DNA from: Halodesulfovibrio aestuarii DSM 17919 = ATCC 29578
GTDB lineage: Bacteria > Desulfobacterota > Desulfovibrionia > Desulfovibrionales > Desulfovibrionaceae
Length of the DNA stretch: 64,000 nucleotides
Assembly: GCF_000384815.1 (NCBI RefSeq)
Contig: NZ_ARQF01000020.1
Location: 868,001 to 932,000, forward strand
Direction: 5' to 3'
Shown: positions 43,407 through 51,450 of the stretch, one piece after another
Numbering within the stretch: the first letter of the stretch is position 1
Layout of the letters: each line of letters opens with the position of its first letter
Notes under the pieces: model-generated
The model's database searches: none
Told to the model about the DNA's origin: nothing
What the model saw: only the letters and a program-made list of their open reading frames with translations
Program-made: the position numbers and the translations under genes

Positions 43407-43676
43407 ATGACACCCGAATTCGTTATCGGCTATGCCCGTAAAGCAATCGAGCTCACACTCATGATCTCGCTGCCTATGCTCCTTGTAGGTCTGATTGTCG
43501 GTCTGATCGTATCCATCATTCAGGCGGCAACACAGGTGCAGGAGCAAACCCTGACCTTTGTACCGAAAATTATCGCTATCTTCATATCGCTTCTCATAGC
43601 ATTCCCGTGGATTATGGAAAAAATGACCACCTTTACGCGAGAAGTCTTTATGAATATCCCAACGTATATTCGCTAA
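43407..43676 (+). CDS. fliQ: Flagellar type III export protein FliQ
   Basis: 89-aa two-helix membrane protein of the export gate. MTPEFVIGYARKAIELTLMISLPMLLVGLIVGLIVS and TQVQEQTLTFVPKI are family hallmarks. The usual partner gene fliR does not follow; the run ends here, so fliR and flhB are presumably elsewhere. Confidence 0.95.
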   Translation: MTPEFVIGYARKAIELTLMISLPMLLVGLIVGLIVSIIQAATQVQEQTLTFVPKIIAIFISLLIAFPWIMEKMTTFTREVFMNIPTYIR

Positions 43677-43724
43677 CACGAGGACATTCAGCCTTCAGGG
43701 GATCTGCGGCACTTGCTTTGATAT

Positions 43725-43845
43725 TTTGTGCCTCCGACGGCTTAAGCCCACTTTTGAAAAAAAGCTTCTTACGAATATCTTAAAGTTGTTACTTGTGAAC
43801 TTAGTCCGCTACGTTCCTAACCTCACGGCTTATGCTCCACTACCG
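43725..43845. repeat. Dispersed intergenic repeat module, copy A
   Basis: The gap after fliQ contains GTGCCTCCGACGGCTTAAGC, a CTTTTGAAAAAAAGCTTCTTAC block, and the core ACCTCACGGCTTATGCTCC plus ACTACC (43820-43844). The core matches 62190-62214 at 24 of 25 positions. The order and the upstream CTTTTxAAAAAAAG block are also shared. It sits just before the operon terminator in both places. Confidence 0.7.
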
Positions 43846-43859
43846 TTTAAAAAATAACA

Positions 43860-43895
43860 AAAGGCTGTCCCTCATTCGAGAGACAGCCTTTTTAT
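43860..43895 (+). terminator. Terminator of the motility operon
   Basis: 10-bp stem AAAGGCTGTC / GACAGCCTTT with an inner CTC/GAG pair and a T tail. It lies about 180 bases after fliQ and 66 bases from the convergent gene. Confidence 0.88.
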
Positions 43896-43961
43896 TATTA
43901 ACATCAATAAAATACATGGGGCAGCATTACGGCCCCGTCAAAAACTAACTAATTAAAACAA

Positions 43962-44852
43962 CTAAAGTACGATACGATGTGAAACCTGCAACTTAGGCAG
44001 TGTTGAAACACGCTTATCAAGCGGAAAAACGAGCGGAAAAGGGTTTCGCTTAGGCAAAATTGGAGTTCCCGCACAAAGCCCTTTTGAGTCTGCCAACGCG
44101 GATGCACCGATAGGGTCAACGCCTACGACGGCGGACTTATCGCGCATTGACAAAATATTGACCACGGATTGTGCACTGGCATCAATCATGGAACGCAGAT
44201 ATTTTTTGTCTGCTGCGCCAGGCATGGTATGATGGAGAAGCTTAAGAGAACTTTTCCACGGATATGCACCACAGAGTGCAACGCTGCTGCGGAACACTTG
44301 CTTACGGATGGCAAACCCGCTTCTGTTTTTATTTGTGGCTGCAAGTAATTCGCAGTCATGATCTGTACAAGAAATCTTAAAAAGTCCGCGGACACTGTTG
44401 CTGTTCCAACGTACCATGCGGTCTGCTTGTGCCTCGATGTACACGTGGCCGAGCTTGCCGGAAGTTGGTGCTCCTGACATGAGGCTTGGAACGTAATTGT
44501 TATGCGCTACAACATCTGCTGCGAGATGCGAAAGATAGCCATAGGCATATGAACGAAGCTTAGGACTTTGAACATTTTTTAAAAGAGTAAAGCCTGTTTC
44601 CCAGTTATGACTATGTCCGGGAACGACAGTGCTTCCTTTTCCAATAAAGATATCCGCAGAGAGTGCGCCGTATTTAAAGGCGTCTTTGTGTAAAGCAATA
44701 GTATGCGCGACAGGTGCAGGTAGAAGAGTCAGGTTGGAAAGGAGCCATTCGGCTATTGAAATATGTACCCCCGGTCCCCATGCATATGCTGCATCCGGAA
44801 GCAAAACAAAAGCAAAGGCAGCTACCGCCGCCAGTACCAAATATTTTTTCAT
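43962..44852 (-). CDS. Exported zinc-dependent phospholipase C-like protein
   Basis: 296-aa protein with a signal peptide (MKKYLVLAAVAAFAF...AAYA) cut directly before WGPGVHISIAEWLL, so Trp becomes the mature N-terminus as in Bacillus zinc phospholipase C. Further metal-site residues are GHSHNWETG and YGYLSHLAADVVAHN. The start at 44852 is preferred over 44870 because it gives the normal signal peptide. It is likely periplasmic or secreted, and may act on phospholipids or be a non-enzymatic S1/P1-type relative. Monocistronic. Confidence 0.82.
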   Translation of the reverse strand: MKKYLVLAAVAAFAFVLLPDAAYAWGPGVHISIAEWLLSNLTLLPAPVAHTIALHKDAFKYGALSADIFIGKGSTVVPGHSHNWETGFTLLKNVQSPKLRSYAYGYLSHLAADVVAHNNYVPSLMSGAPTSGKLGHVYIEAQADRMVRWNSNSVRGLFKISCTDHDCELLAATNKNRSGFAIRKQVFRSSVALCGAYPWKSSLKLLHHTMPGAADKKYLRSMIDASAQSVVNILSMRDKSAVVGVDPIGASALADSKGLCAGTPILPKRNPFPLVFPLDKRVSTLPKLQVSHRIVL

Positions 44853-44939
44853 TGAACCCCATCCCCTCATGTAATGCCCGATGTTTCAGGCTGAGGTCAT
44901 AGAGTAATGCTATCATCTAAAAAGTCAACACTTCAAAAT

Positions 44940-46082
44940 CTAGAGTCGGTCCATCGCGTCAAAGAGGTTCTCTATAATGGTATTAGAGACCAGCATGCCA
45001 CGCTTCGTAAGGTTCAGATACCCATTACGAATTTTGACTAAGCCATGCTGATGCAGTGCTGTAATCATAGGCCGGAAATCTTCCATAAAAACTCTTCCGG
45101 TGAGCTCTTTGTATGCCGCAAAACGCAACCCACGTGCAGTTCGCAGACGGAGCATAATAAGCTCCTGCATGCGTTCATGCGGTGTCAGAGTCTCAGCATT
45201 ATCACCAAGCTGCCCTTGTGTGGTCTGCCTTGCGTATCCTGCAAGGTCTTTAGGATTGCTCCAGCGACGACTATTTATTGTCGATACAGCTGAAGGCCCG
45301 AGCCCCAAATAGTCAACGCCTTCCCAGTACCCAAGATTATGGCGGCACTGAAAGCCCATACGGGCAAAATTAGAAATCTCGTAGTGGGTGTAGCCTTGAA
45401 GTTCCAGAAAGTCTGAGCCGTACAAAAACATTTTTCCCTGATCATCATCAGAAGGTAACTCTAACTTTCCATCATCATACGCAACTTCAAACGGCGTATT
45501 CTCTTCAATTGTCAGGCTATAACAAGAAAGATGATCCGGCCCCAACTTCACAATCTCTTTCAGTTCTTCAAGCCAATGCTTGAGTCGTTGGCCCGGTAAT
45601 CCCCAAATAAAATCTACATTAATATTATTAAACCCGCTCTGACGTGCGAGTTCAATTGCAGCGATCGCCTGTTTTGCTGAATGCGGTCGTCCTAATGTAT
45701 GCAGCAATTCTCTGTTTAAGCTTTGGATTCCAAGACTCAACCGGTTAATACCGGAACGTCGAACATCCTGAAGAAAGGTGTCACGCGCGGCAGATTCGGG
45801 ATTTGCCTCCATGCTGATTTCTGCCCCGTTGCTGATGGCAAAACTCTTGGCAAGTCTGTTAAGAACAGCATCAATAGATTTGGAAGGAAGCATGGACGGC
45901 GTACCGCCACCAAAAAAGATGGTTTCTACTGCTACATTGCCAAGCCTGTCGCCCCAAAGGGCAATTTCTCGCATCAATGCATCTAGATACACTTGCATAG
46001 CGTTCGCATCCGGAACTTGGGAATGGAACGCACAGTACCCGCATTTACTGCGGCAAAAGGGAACATGTAAATATAGCAACAT
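44940..46082 (-). CDS. hemW: HemW, radical SAM heme chaperone-type protein
   Basis: 380-aa radical SAM protein. The cluster motif is C10-x3-C14-x2-C17 followed by F (CRSKCGYCAF), the HemW pattern, not the CxxxCxxCxC of HemN oxidase. GGGTPSML and NVDFIWGLPGQ follow. The C-terminal HemN_C domain is present (RLRTARGLRF ... YLNLTKRGMLVSN). HemW binds heme and delivers it to respiratory enzymes. This lineage makes heme by the Ahb route and does not need HemN. The ribosome-binding site is weak. Confidence 0.92.
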   Translation of the reverse strand: MLLYLHVPFCRSKCGYCAFHSQVPDANAMQVYLDALMREIALWGDRLGNVAVETIFFGGGTPSMLPSKSIDAVLNRLAKSFAISNGAEISMEANPESAARDTFLQDVRRSGINRLSLGIQSLNRELLHTLGRPHSAKQAIAAIELARQSGFNNINVDFIWGLPGQRLKHWLEELKEIVKLGPDHLSCYSLTIEENTPFEVAYDDGKLELPSDDDQGKMFLYGSDFLELQGYTHYEISNFARMGFQCRHNLGYWEGVDYLGLGPSAVSTINSRRWSNPKDLAGYARQTTQGQLGDNAETLTPHERMQELIMLRLRTARGLRFAAYKELTGRVFMEDFRPMITALHQHGLVKIRNGYLNLTKRGMLVSNTIIENLFDAMDRL

Positions 46083-46165
46083 AACGGGTTGAAAGTAGGG
46101 GCAGGCACACTATGCGTCAAGGATTCAATTGAACTAAAGAGTAATAAAAAATGCTTTCTGTATTA

Positions 46166-46219
46166 TTGACACGACAACATTTTAATTTTATTGACACGTC
46201 AACAATTAATACAATAATG
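46166..46219 (+). promoter_or_regulatory. Double operator and overlapping promoter of the MarR gene
   Basis: TTGACACGACAACA (46166-46179) and TTGACACGTCAACA (46191-46204) are 13/14 identical, 25 bases apart. The second is an inverted repeat TTGAC-AC-GTCAA and contains a -35 TTGACA with AATAAT 17 bases downstream (46214-46219). This suggests autorepression. Confidence 0.6.
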
Positions 46220-46249
46220 CGCTTTTACTATTAAAGAAACAGAGGGGCT

Positions 46250-46690
46250 ATGAAACGCTTTTCAGAGGAACCGATTCCATTGGGATATGCAGTAGCGATG
46301 ACTCATCGCATGCAAGCCGCAAAAGCTAAAGAAAAAGTATCCCAATATGGTATAACATTTGGTCAGGTGCCATTTTTAATAGAAATTTTGCACAATAAAG
46401 AACCAATGACGCAGGACGCTCTGTCTAAAGCGCTTTTTATTGATCCCGCAGCCACAGCACGCGCTGTGGAACAATTGGAGATTAAGGGTTTTGTTACACG
46501 GAAAGTAAACCCTAAGAATCGAAGACAAAAGCTCGTGTCAGCCACAGATAAAGCGAACTGGATAAAAGGTGACCTCCGCTCATCATTACGAGAAACAATG
46601 CAAGAAATGCTCGCTCCACTGACCGCGGAAGAGCAAAAAACTCTTACAACGCTACTGTCCAAAGTTTGCGAACATGGCCTGAAGCCATAG
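46250..46690 (+). CDS. MarR-family transcriptional regulator
   Basis: 146-aa winged-helix regulator. The wHTH core is QDALSKALFIDPAATARAVEQLEIKGFVTRKVNPKNRRQKLVSAT, with dimerisation helices at both ends. MarR proteins usually respond to phenolic or oxidative ligands and repress nearby genes. Here no target gene is adjacent (convergent hemW is on the other side), so autoregulation through the upstream double site is the only visible target. Confidence 0.9.
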   Translation: MKRFSEEPIPLGYAVAMTHRMQAAKAKEKVSQYGITFGQVPFLIEILHNKEPMTQDALSKALFIDPAATARAVEQLEIKGFVTRKVNPKNRRQKLVSATDKANWIKGDLRSSLRETMQEMLAPLTAEEQKTLTTLLSKVCEHGLKP

Positions 46691-46995
46691 CACAGCCGCT
46701 ACAGACATACTATTCTGACAAAAAATAAAGCAATCTCACCCGCGGCAGCAACCTTTATTGTTGTTGCCGTACGGTGTTAACACCATTTATGATTTCCACT
46801 GTAGGTGTGGCATTACCAAATTAAATATTTTTTTATTAGATAGCCTCTCAAACTCATTATAAATAAAAAAATACTTCACCATTACTAGTAGTAGTTACTT
46901 CTAATCCCTTGACGAAAACCCTTTTCAGATGATCTTTATTAGTCCGTGTACAATATGGAATGTGGTAACAACTTAAGAACGTTTGTAAGGGTCTT
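46691..46995 (+). other. Gap between the MarR gene and the M23 peptidase gene
   Basis: No gene is supported. A 10-bp stem CGGCAGCAAC / GTTGTTGCCG (46743-46769, one G-U pair) without a T tract may be the MarR terminator. Confidence 0.45.
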
Positions 46996-48336
46996 ATGTA
47001 TATTCAGCAGAAAATAAACAAGAAAAGAGTCTCTCTGGCTATTGTTACAGCAATTTTAGTTGCTTTTACAGCGTATGTATCATTAACACCGTCGCAAAGC
47101 ACACAGACTGCCCAGAACGAAACAAAAAGCACCACTTCTGTCGCTACCTCTAACGCATCACCAAAAGCACTCATTGCTTCAGCGACACACCAGATTCAAT
47201 CTTCAACCGAACCCGAACCAGATCCACAGCCTGTTGTAAAAGTGTTCAGTGGAAAAATTGGAAAAGGTGAGACAGCCTCCACGCTTTTAAACAAATGGCT
47301 CACTAAAGCGGAAGTGTATGAACTTGCATCCACAACAAAGAAAACATTCCGCCTCACAAAAATCCGTCGGGGGCGTCCTTTCAGGGTCACAACCATCGAT
47401 GGAGACTTCACACAATTTGAATACGAAATCGATAATGATCAATGCCTTTCCGTCACCAAATCAGACGACGGCTTCGTAGCTAAATGCAAGGATATCAAAT
47501 ACGACATCACCACCGAACGTATTCATGGCGTGATTAACTCCAATCTCTACGAAGCAATAGCTAACGCTGGAGAAAAAGCCGCACTGGCCGCACGCATTGG
47601 TGACATCTTCGGTTGGGAAATCGACTTTATTCGCGATATTCGTAAAAATGACAATTTCACTGTTGTTGTTGAAAAACGATTCCGCGAAGGAAAATTCCAA
47701 GGCTACGGTAAGATACTTGCTGCCCGTTTTGTGAATCAGGGCAATACTCATGAAGGCTACTACATGAAGGATAAAGACGGCTTTACGCAGTACTACACTG
47801 CGGAAGGCAAAAACCTGCGCCGCGCATTTTTAAAAGCACCGCTCAAGTTTTCCCGTATCTCTTCAAAATTCAGTAAACACCGCCTGCATCCTGTCCTCAA
47901 AACCTACCGCCCGCATAATGGCATTGACTACGCAGCTCCTCGCGGAACCCCTGTTTCTGCGATCGGCAATGGTAAGGTTATTAAAATCGCACGCAGCAAG
48001 GCCGCTGGTAAGTATGTAAAAATTCGCCACAGCAATGGGTATGAATCTGGCTACTTACATCTAAGCCGCTTTGCTAAGGGGCTTAGAGTGGGAAAAAAGG
48101 TTAAGCAAGGTCAAACTATCGCCTATGTCGGCGCTACAGGGCTTGCAACAGGACCTCACCTGGATTTTCGTATGAAAAAGAACGGCAAATACATCAACCC
48201 TGCGAAAGCAATCAACCCGCGTGCACCAAAGGCTACTAAAGCACAGATTGCTATTTTAAAAGAAAAAGTAAAACTACTTGATCCAGTAAAGGATACTGCT
48301 CAGACACCTAACCAAGCTGTCGATAACGCAGTGTAA
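46996..48336 (+). CDS. M23-family (LytM-type) murein endopeptidase-like protein
   Basis: 446-aa envelope protein with an N-terminal membrane anchor (about residues 13-32), an OapA/SH3-like middle part (FSGKIGKGETASTLLNKW) and a C-terminal M23 domain (about residues 290-400). The zinc motif HNGID (HxxxD) and YLHL are present, but the usual HxH motif reads GPHLDFR: the second His (a zinc ligand in LytM) is Asp. It probably acts on peptidoglycan cross-links. Whether it is active depends on the Asp. The pattern resembles Csd3/MepM-like proteins that shape cells. Confidence 0.88.
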   Translation: MYIQQKINKKRVSLAIVTAILVAFTAYVSLTPSQSTQTAQNETKSTTSVATSNASPKALIASATHQIQSSTEPEPDPQPVVKVFSGKIGKGETASTLLNKWLTKAEVYELASTTKKTFRLTKIRRGRPFRVTTIDGDFTQFEYEIDNDQCLSVTKSDDGFVAKCKDIKYDITTERIHGVINSNLYEAIANAGEKAALAARIGDIFGWEIDFIRDIRKNDNFTVVVEKRFREGKFQGYGKILAARFVNQGNTHEGYYMKDKDGFTQYYTAEGKNLRRAFLKAPLKFSRISSKFSKHRLHPVLKTYRPHNGIDYAAPRGTPVSAIGNGKVIKIARSKAAGKYVKIRHSNGYESGYLHLSRFAKGLRVGKKVKQGQTIAYVGATGLATGPHLDFRMKKNGKYINPAKAINPRAPKATKAQIAILKEKVKLLDPVKDTAQTPNQAVDNAV

Positions 48337-48351
48337 CCTCATGGGTATGAA

Positions 48352-48400
48352 CGCTTCTGGCGTGGCTTCGACAAGCCACCGGCAGCTTAAGAACCTTTCA
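48352..48400. repeat. Possible degenerate copy of the dispersed module
   Basis: CTTCTGGCGTGGCTTCGACA ... GGCAGCTTAAGAACCTTTC resembles the upstream half of the modules at 43725 and 62090, and again lies just before a terminator, but lacks the CGGCTTATGCTCC core. Confidence 0.35.
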
Positions 48401-48406
48401 TAAAAT

Positions 48407-48442
48407 AAAAATGGTGAAGTTTTTAACTTCACCATTTTTTTT
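48407..48442 (+). terminator. Terminator of the M23 peptidase gene
   Basis: 15-bp perfect stem AAAAATGGTGAAGTT / AACTTCACCATTTTT with a 3-nt loop and a run of eight T. Confidence 0.93.
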
Positions 48443-48660
48443 GTTTATAAATCACACGAGTAGATAAACGAACATTGTTTACATTGACGAAATCAAGAGC
48501 AAGAAGTAGTACTAAGTAATACCACTATACATTCTATTTGAATGGCAACAAAATGTAGCTGCATACCTGGTTTTCGACCCGTATATCTAATTCCACCAAC
48601 TTACTGTATTTATTAAATTAGAAATGCAGCCTTCGATAACCTTTACCCTCAAAGAACGAT

Positions 48661-49296
48661 ATGCTTACCTACGACATTACACATTGGTCATCATTTTTTG
48701 CAGCCGCATTACTTTTAAATATTTCTCCAGGTCCTGATTTTGCCTTTATTCTCAGCCAGACAGTTAAAGGCGGGAAAAAAGCCGGAGTTGCAGCAATGGT
48801 TGGAATCTGGACGGGAGCATTTGGCCATGTGCTTCTTGCTGCCCTTGGAGTATCAGCCATTGTAATGGCCTCAGCCAACGCTTTCGCCGTTATTAAATGG
48901 GTTGGGGCTGCTTATTTGCTCTGGCTTGGTTTCAATGCGTTACGCTCAAAAGGTACAGGATTTCAGATTGACAATGATGGAATAGCAGAAAATATTTTTT
49001 CAATTTACCGTCAGGGAATTTTGATCGACCTGCTTAATCCCAAGGTCGCCACATTTTTTATTGCTTTTCTTCCTCAATTTATTGTTGACGGGGCAGGACC
49101 AGTCTGGATGCAACTACTTCTGCACGGAACTCTGCTTATTGCCACTGCAGCACTTGTAGAGCCACCTCTTATTTTTATCGGTGACCGACTGACCACCCAA
49201 TTACGATCAAGTCAGAAATTGCGCGTCTGGCTTGATCGAGTGCTTGGAAGCGTTCTTGTAGGACTTGGTGTTAAATTAGCGCTAAGTGAACGCTAG
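48661..49296 (+). CDS. LysE/RhtB-family amino-acid exporter
   Basis: 211-aa inner-membrane protein with six predicted membrane helices. Signature LLLNISPGPDFAFILSQTVKGGKKAGVAAMVGIWTG is classic RhtB. It exports amino acids or derivatives such as homoserine, threonine or lysine, and the substrate is not predictable. Monocistronic with a strong terminator. Confidence 0.92.
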   Translation: MLTYDITHWSSFFAAALLLNISPGPDFAFILSQTVKGGKKAGVAAMVGIWTGAFGHVLLAALGVSAIVMASANAFAVIKWVGAAYLLWLGFNALRSKGTGFQIDNDGIAENIFSIYRQGILIDLLNPKVATFFIAFLPQFIVDGAGPVWMQLLLHGTLLIATAALVEPPLIFIGDRLTTQLRSSQKLRVWLDRVLGSVLVGLGVKLALSER

Positions 49297-49325
49297 TTAG
49301 AAAATCTTTCTGAAACGATAATAAT

Positions 49326-49360
49326 AAAAAGGCCTGTCGTAGATTACGACAGGCCTTTTT
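49326..49360. terminator. Terminator after the LysE-type gene
   Basis: 16-bp perfect stem AAAAAGGCCTGTCGTA / TACGACAGGCCTTTTT with a 3-nt loop, flanked by A and T tracts, likely working on both strands. Confidence 0.93.
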
Positions 49361-49492
49361 ATTATTACTAAATCTATCACATACCGGATTGTTAGATCAT
49401 ATAAACACCCACAATGGACTAGAAAACCCAAAGCAATACAGATCGATGAAGACGATCAATTTGACGATGGGAACGACAGCAAAAATACTAAA

Positions 49493-49714
49493 CTATTCCT
49501 GCCTCTTAAATATTTTGTCTTTTAGTTTAAGAGCGAGATTTGGGGCAACTGCATATAGAATCATGCAAAGGCCGACAACACAGATAGGAATCCCCATCAA
49601 TTTTGTATCAGCTAGACTTCGAGGATTCCAAGTATAATGCCCATAGAGAGCTATGTACCCCCCTCTATAGGCTAATATAAAGCCAAACCAACCTACTAGA
49701 ATTCTTTTAAGCAT
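49493..49714 (-). CDS. Small membrane protein of unknown function
   Basis: 73-aa protein with two predicted membrane segments (ILVGWFGFILAYRGGYIAL and IPICVVGLCMILYAVAPNLAL) separated by a polar loop, and a basic C-terminus (KLKDKIFKRQE). TGGAG lies 8 bases before the ATG. I do not recognise the family. It sits alone between the LysE terminator and tRNA-Leu, so it is the least certain coding call here. It may be a real small inner-membrane protein. Confidence 0.55.
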   Translation of the reverse strand: MLKRILVGWFGFILAYRGGYIALYGHYTWNPRSLADTKLMGIPICVVGLCMILYAVAPNLALKLKDKIFKRQE

Positions 49715-50021
49715 TTTCTCGGCTCCATTTAAAAACCAAAATCTCAGATCATCATTGTAGCTTGTGTGGCTTTTACTGTTAACAATGAAATTACAAAATA
49801 TAATCTTGCAGTATTGCTTCCAACTTGCATCTCTTAAAGAGATCTACTCATGCAACCGCATGCTGTCAGGCACAAAAAAGATAAAGAATAAAAATCAATC
49901 AAAACAGAATATCATAGAAAAAAACGTTACCCCCAAGAAAGAACTGCTGTAATGACAATCGCGCGCACTGTTCCAACATCGAGTCATAACAAATTTCTTG
50001 TTGATAACTCTGAAATTTGCA
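49715..50021. other. Gap upstream of the small membrane protein gene
   Basis: About 300 bases, AT-rich, with no gene and no repeat that I can support. Confidence 0.4.
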
Positions 50022-50060
50022 TAAAAAAAAGCTCTTAATTCTTTTGAATTAAGAGCTTTT
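50022..50060 (-). terminator. Terminator of tRNA-Leu (minus strand)
   Basis: 15-bp perfect stem AAAAGCTCTTAATTC / GAATTAAGAGCTTTT with a 4-nt loop; on the minus strand it is followed by eight T. It begins 8 bases after the tRNA 3' end. Confidence 0.92.
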
Positions 50061-50068
50061 ATATTCGA

Positions 50069-50155
50069 TGGTGCCGGGGGAGAGACTCGAACTCTCACGG
50101 AAATACATCCACTAGACCCTGAACCTAGCGTGTCTACCAATTCCACCACCTCGGC
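50069..50155 (-). tRNA. tRNA-Leu, anticodon CAG
   Basis: 87-nt minus-strand class II tRNA: GCCGAGGTGGTGGAATTGG 5' end, anticodon CAG at 50121-50119 in the loop TTCAGGG, a long variable arm, T arm GAGTTCGAGTCTC and an encoded CCA (50071-50069). The acceptor stem has one A-C mismatch (A5 with C68). Confidence 0.94.
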
Positions 50156-50479
50156 ACGTTTTCGCGAAGCTTTTTGTTACGCTTCGAGGAGTGGTGTTTA
50201 TCGACAATATGAAAACCTTGCAAGCTTTTTTTTAATAAAAAAGAATAAAAAATGATAGCTATCACTCGATAACAAAGAAAAATGCGCTTGATTTTAACCT
50301 TCAACATTCTAATTTTAAAAGAAGAATTTTATAGAACAAGACAACAGACAAAACGAATTCAAAGATCATCTGCCACTTGAAGCGCTACACCTTTTGCTGT
50401 AACAATAATCGCCTTCGCGCAACAGGCTGCCTGTGCGCGAAAAGATTCATACGAAATAACACATGCTGCTGGGGTACCC
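50156..50479 (+). other. Gap between tRNA-Leu and ribF
   Basis: No gene is supported. A two-part hairpin (TTCGCGC 50414-50420 with GCGCGAA 50435-50441, inner ACAGG/CCTGT) lies 39 bases before the ribF ATG and may be part of its leader. No FMN-riboswitch consensus was recognised. Confidence 0.45.
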
Positions 50480-51424
50480 ATGCTAATAGCACGAAGCATA
50501 CAGGAAATTTCATTAGATCTTTCCAAAGGTTGTTGCGTTACTATCGGAAACTTCGATGGTGTGCACAACGGTCACAGGAAGTTACTTAACCGCACTAAAG
50601 AAAAAGCGGCGTCTATGGGTGTACCCAGTGTCGTTGTTACCTTTTGCCCGCACCCTCTCAAGGTTCTTGCCGGCTCGCATGCCCCTGCTCTAATTACTGA
50701 CTACGATAAAAAATTAGACCTGTTGGAAAAACTCGGTGTAGACCTTGTGCTATTACTTGAATTTACGCGAGACCTGGCAGCACTGGAGCCTGAAGAGTTT
50801 GTAAAAACAATTCTCGTCGATAAGCTTAACATGAAAGAGCTTGTTGTAGGCTACGATTACGCTTTCGGCAAAGGCCGCAAGGGAAATTTTGAGCTGCTCT
50901 CCGCATTAGGTAAAAAATTCGGGTATAACACTGAACGTCTTGACCCTGTGATGATTGATGACGCTATCGTCAGCTCCACACGCATACGCGATCTGATCAA
51001 GGCAGGTAAGGTATGGGATGTAAAGCCTCTTATGGATCGCTTTTACATCATACGCGGTACGGTTATTCACGGAATGGACCGTGGTGGAAAACTTCTCGGC
51101 TTTCCGACTGCAAACATGCGTGTTCGAGATGAACTGTACCCGAAACCGGGTGTGTACGCCACGTGGGCAGAGTTAGACGGTAACGTATATCAGGCTGTAA
51201 CCAATATCGGCTGTAACCCAACCTTTGGTAATGATGAAATCAGCGTTGAAACATTTATTCTAGACTTTGACGCAGACATCTATGGATGGGAACTGCGTCT
51301 AAACTTTGTTGCGCGCATACGCGATGAGAAAAAGTTTAGTGGACTGGATGAACTCATCGAACAAATTACCAGCGATGTTTCGCTCGCACGACAGCTGCTC
51401 GATACACCCGAAGCACATCTGTAG
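50480..51424 (+). CDS. ribF: Bifunctional riboflavin kinase / FAD synthetase RibF
   Basis: 314-aa enzyme that phosphorylates riboflavin to FMN and adenylates it to FAD. The N-terminal adenylyltransferase shows VTIGNFDGVHNGHRKLL and later SSTRIRDLIKAGKV. The C-terminal kinase domain shows RGTVIHGMDRGGKLLGFPTANM and GVYATWAEL. Length is standard. The ClC gene follows 26 bases later and may be cotranscribed. Confidence 0.96.
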   Translation: MLIARSIQEISLDLSKGCCVTIGNFDGVHNGHRKLLNRTKEKAASMGVPSVVVTFCPHPLKVLAGSHAPALITDYDKKLDLLEKLGVDLVLLLEFTRDLAALEPEEFVKTILVDKLNMKELVVGYDYAFGKGRKGNFELLSALGKKFGYNTERLDPVMIDDAIVSSTRIRDLIKAGKVWDVKPLMDRFYIIRGTVIHGMDRGGKLLGFPTANMRVRDELYPKPGVYATWAELDGNVYQAVTNIGCNPTFGNDEISVETFILDFDADIYGWELRLNFVARIRDEKKFSGLDELIEQITSDVSLARQLLDTPEAHL

Positions 51425-51450
51425 CATTAATCTACAACTTGGAGCGCCCG

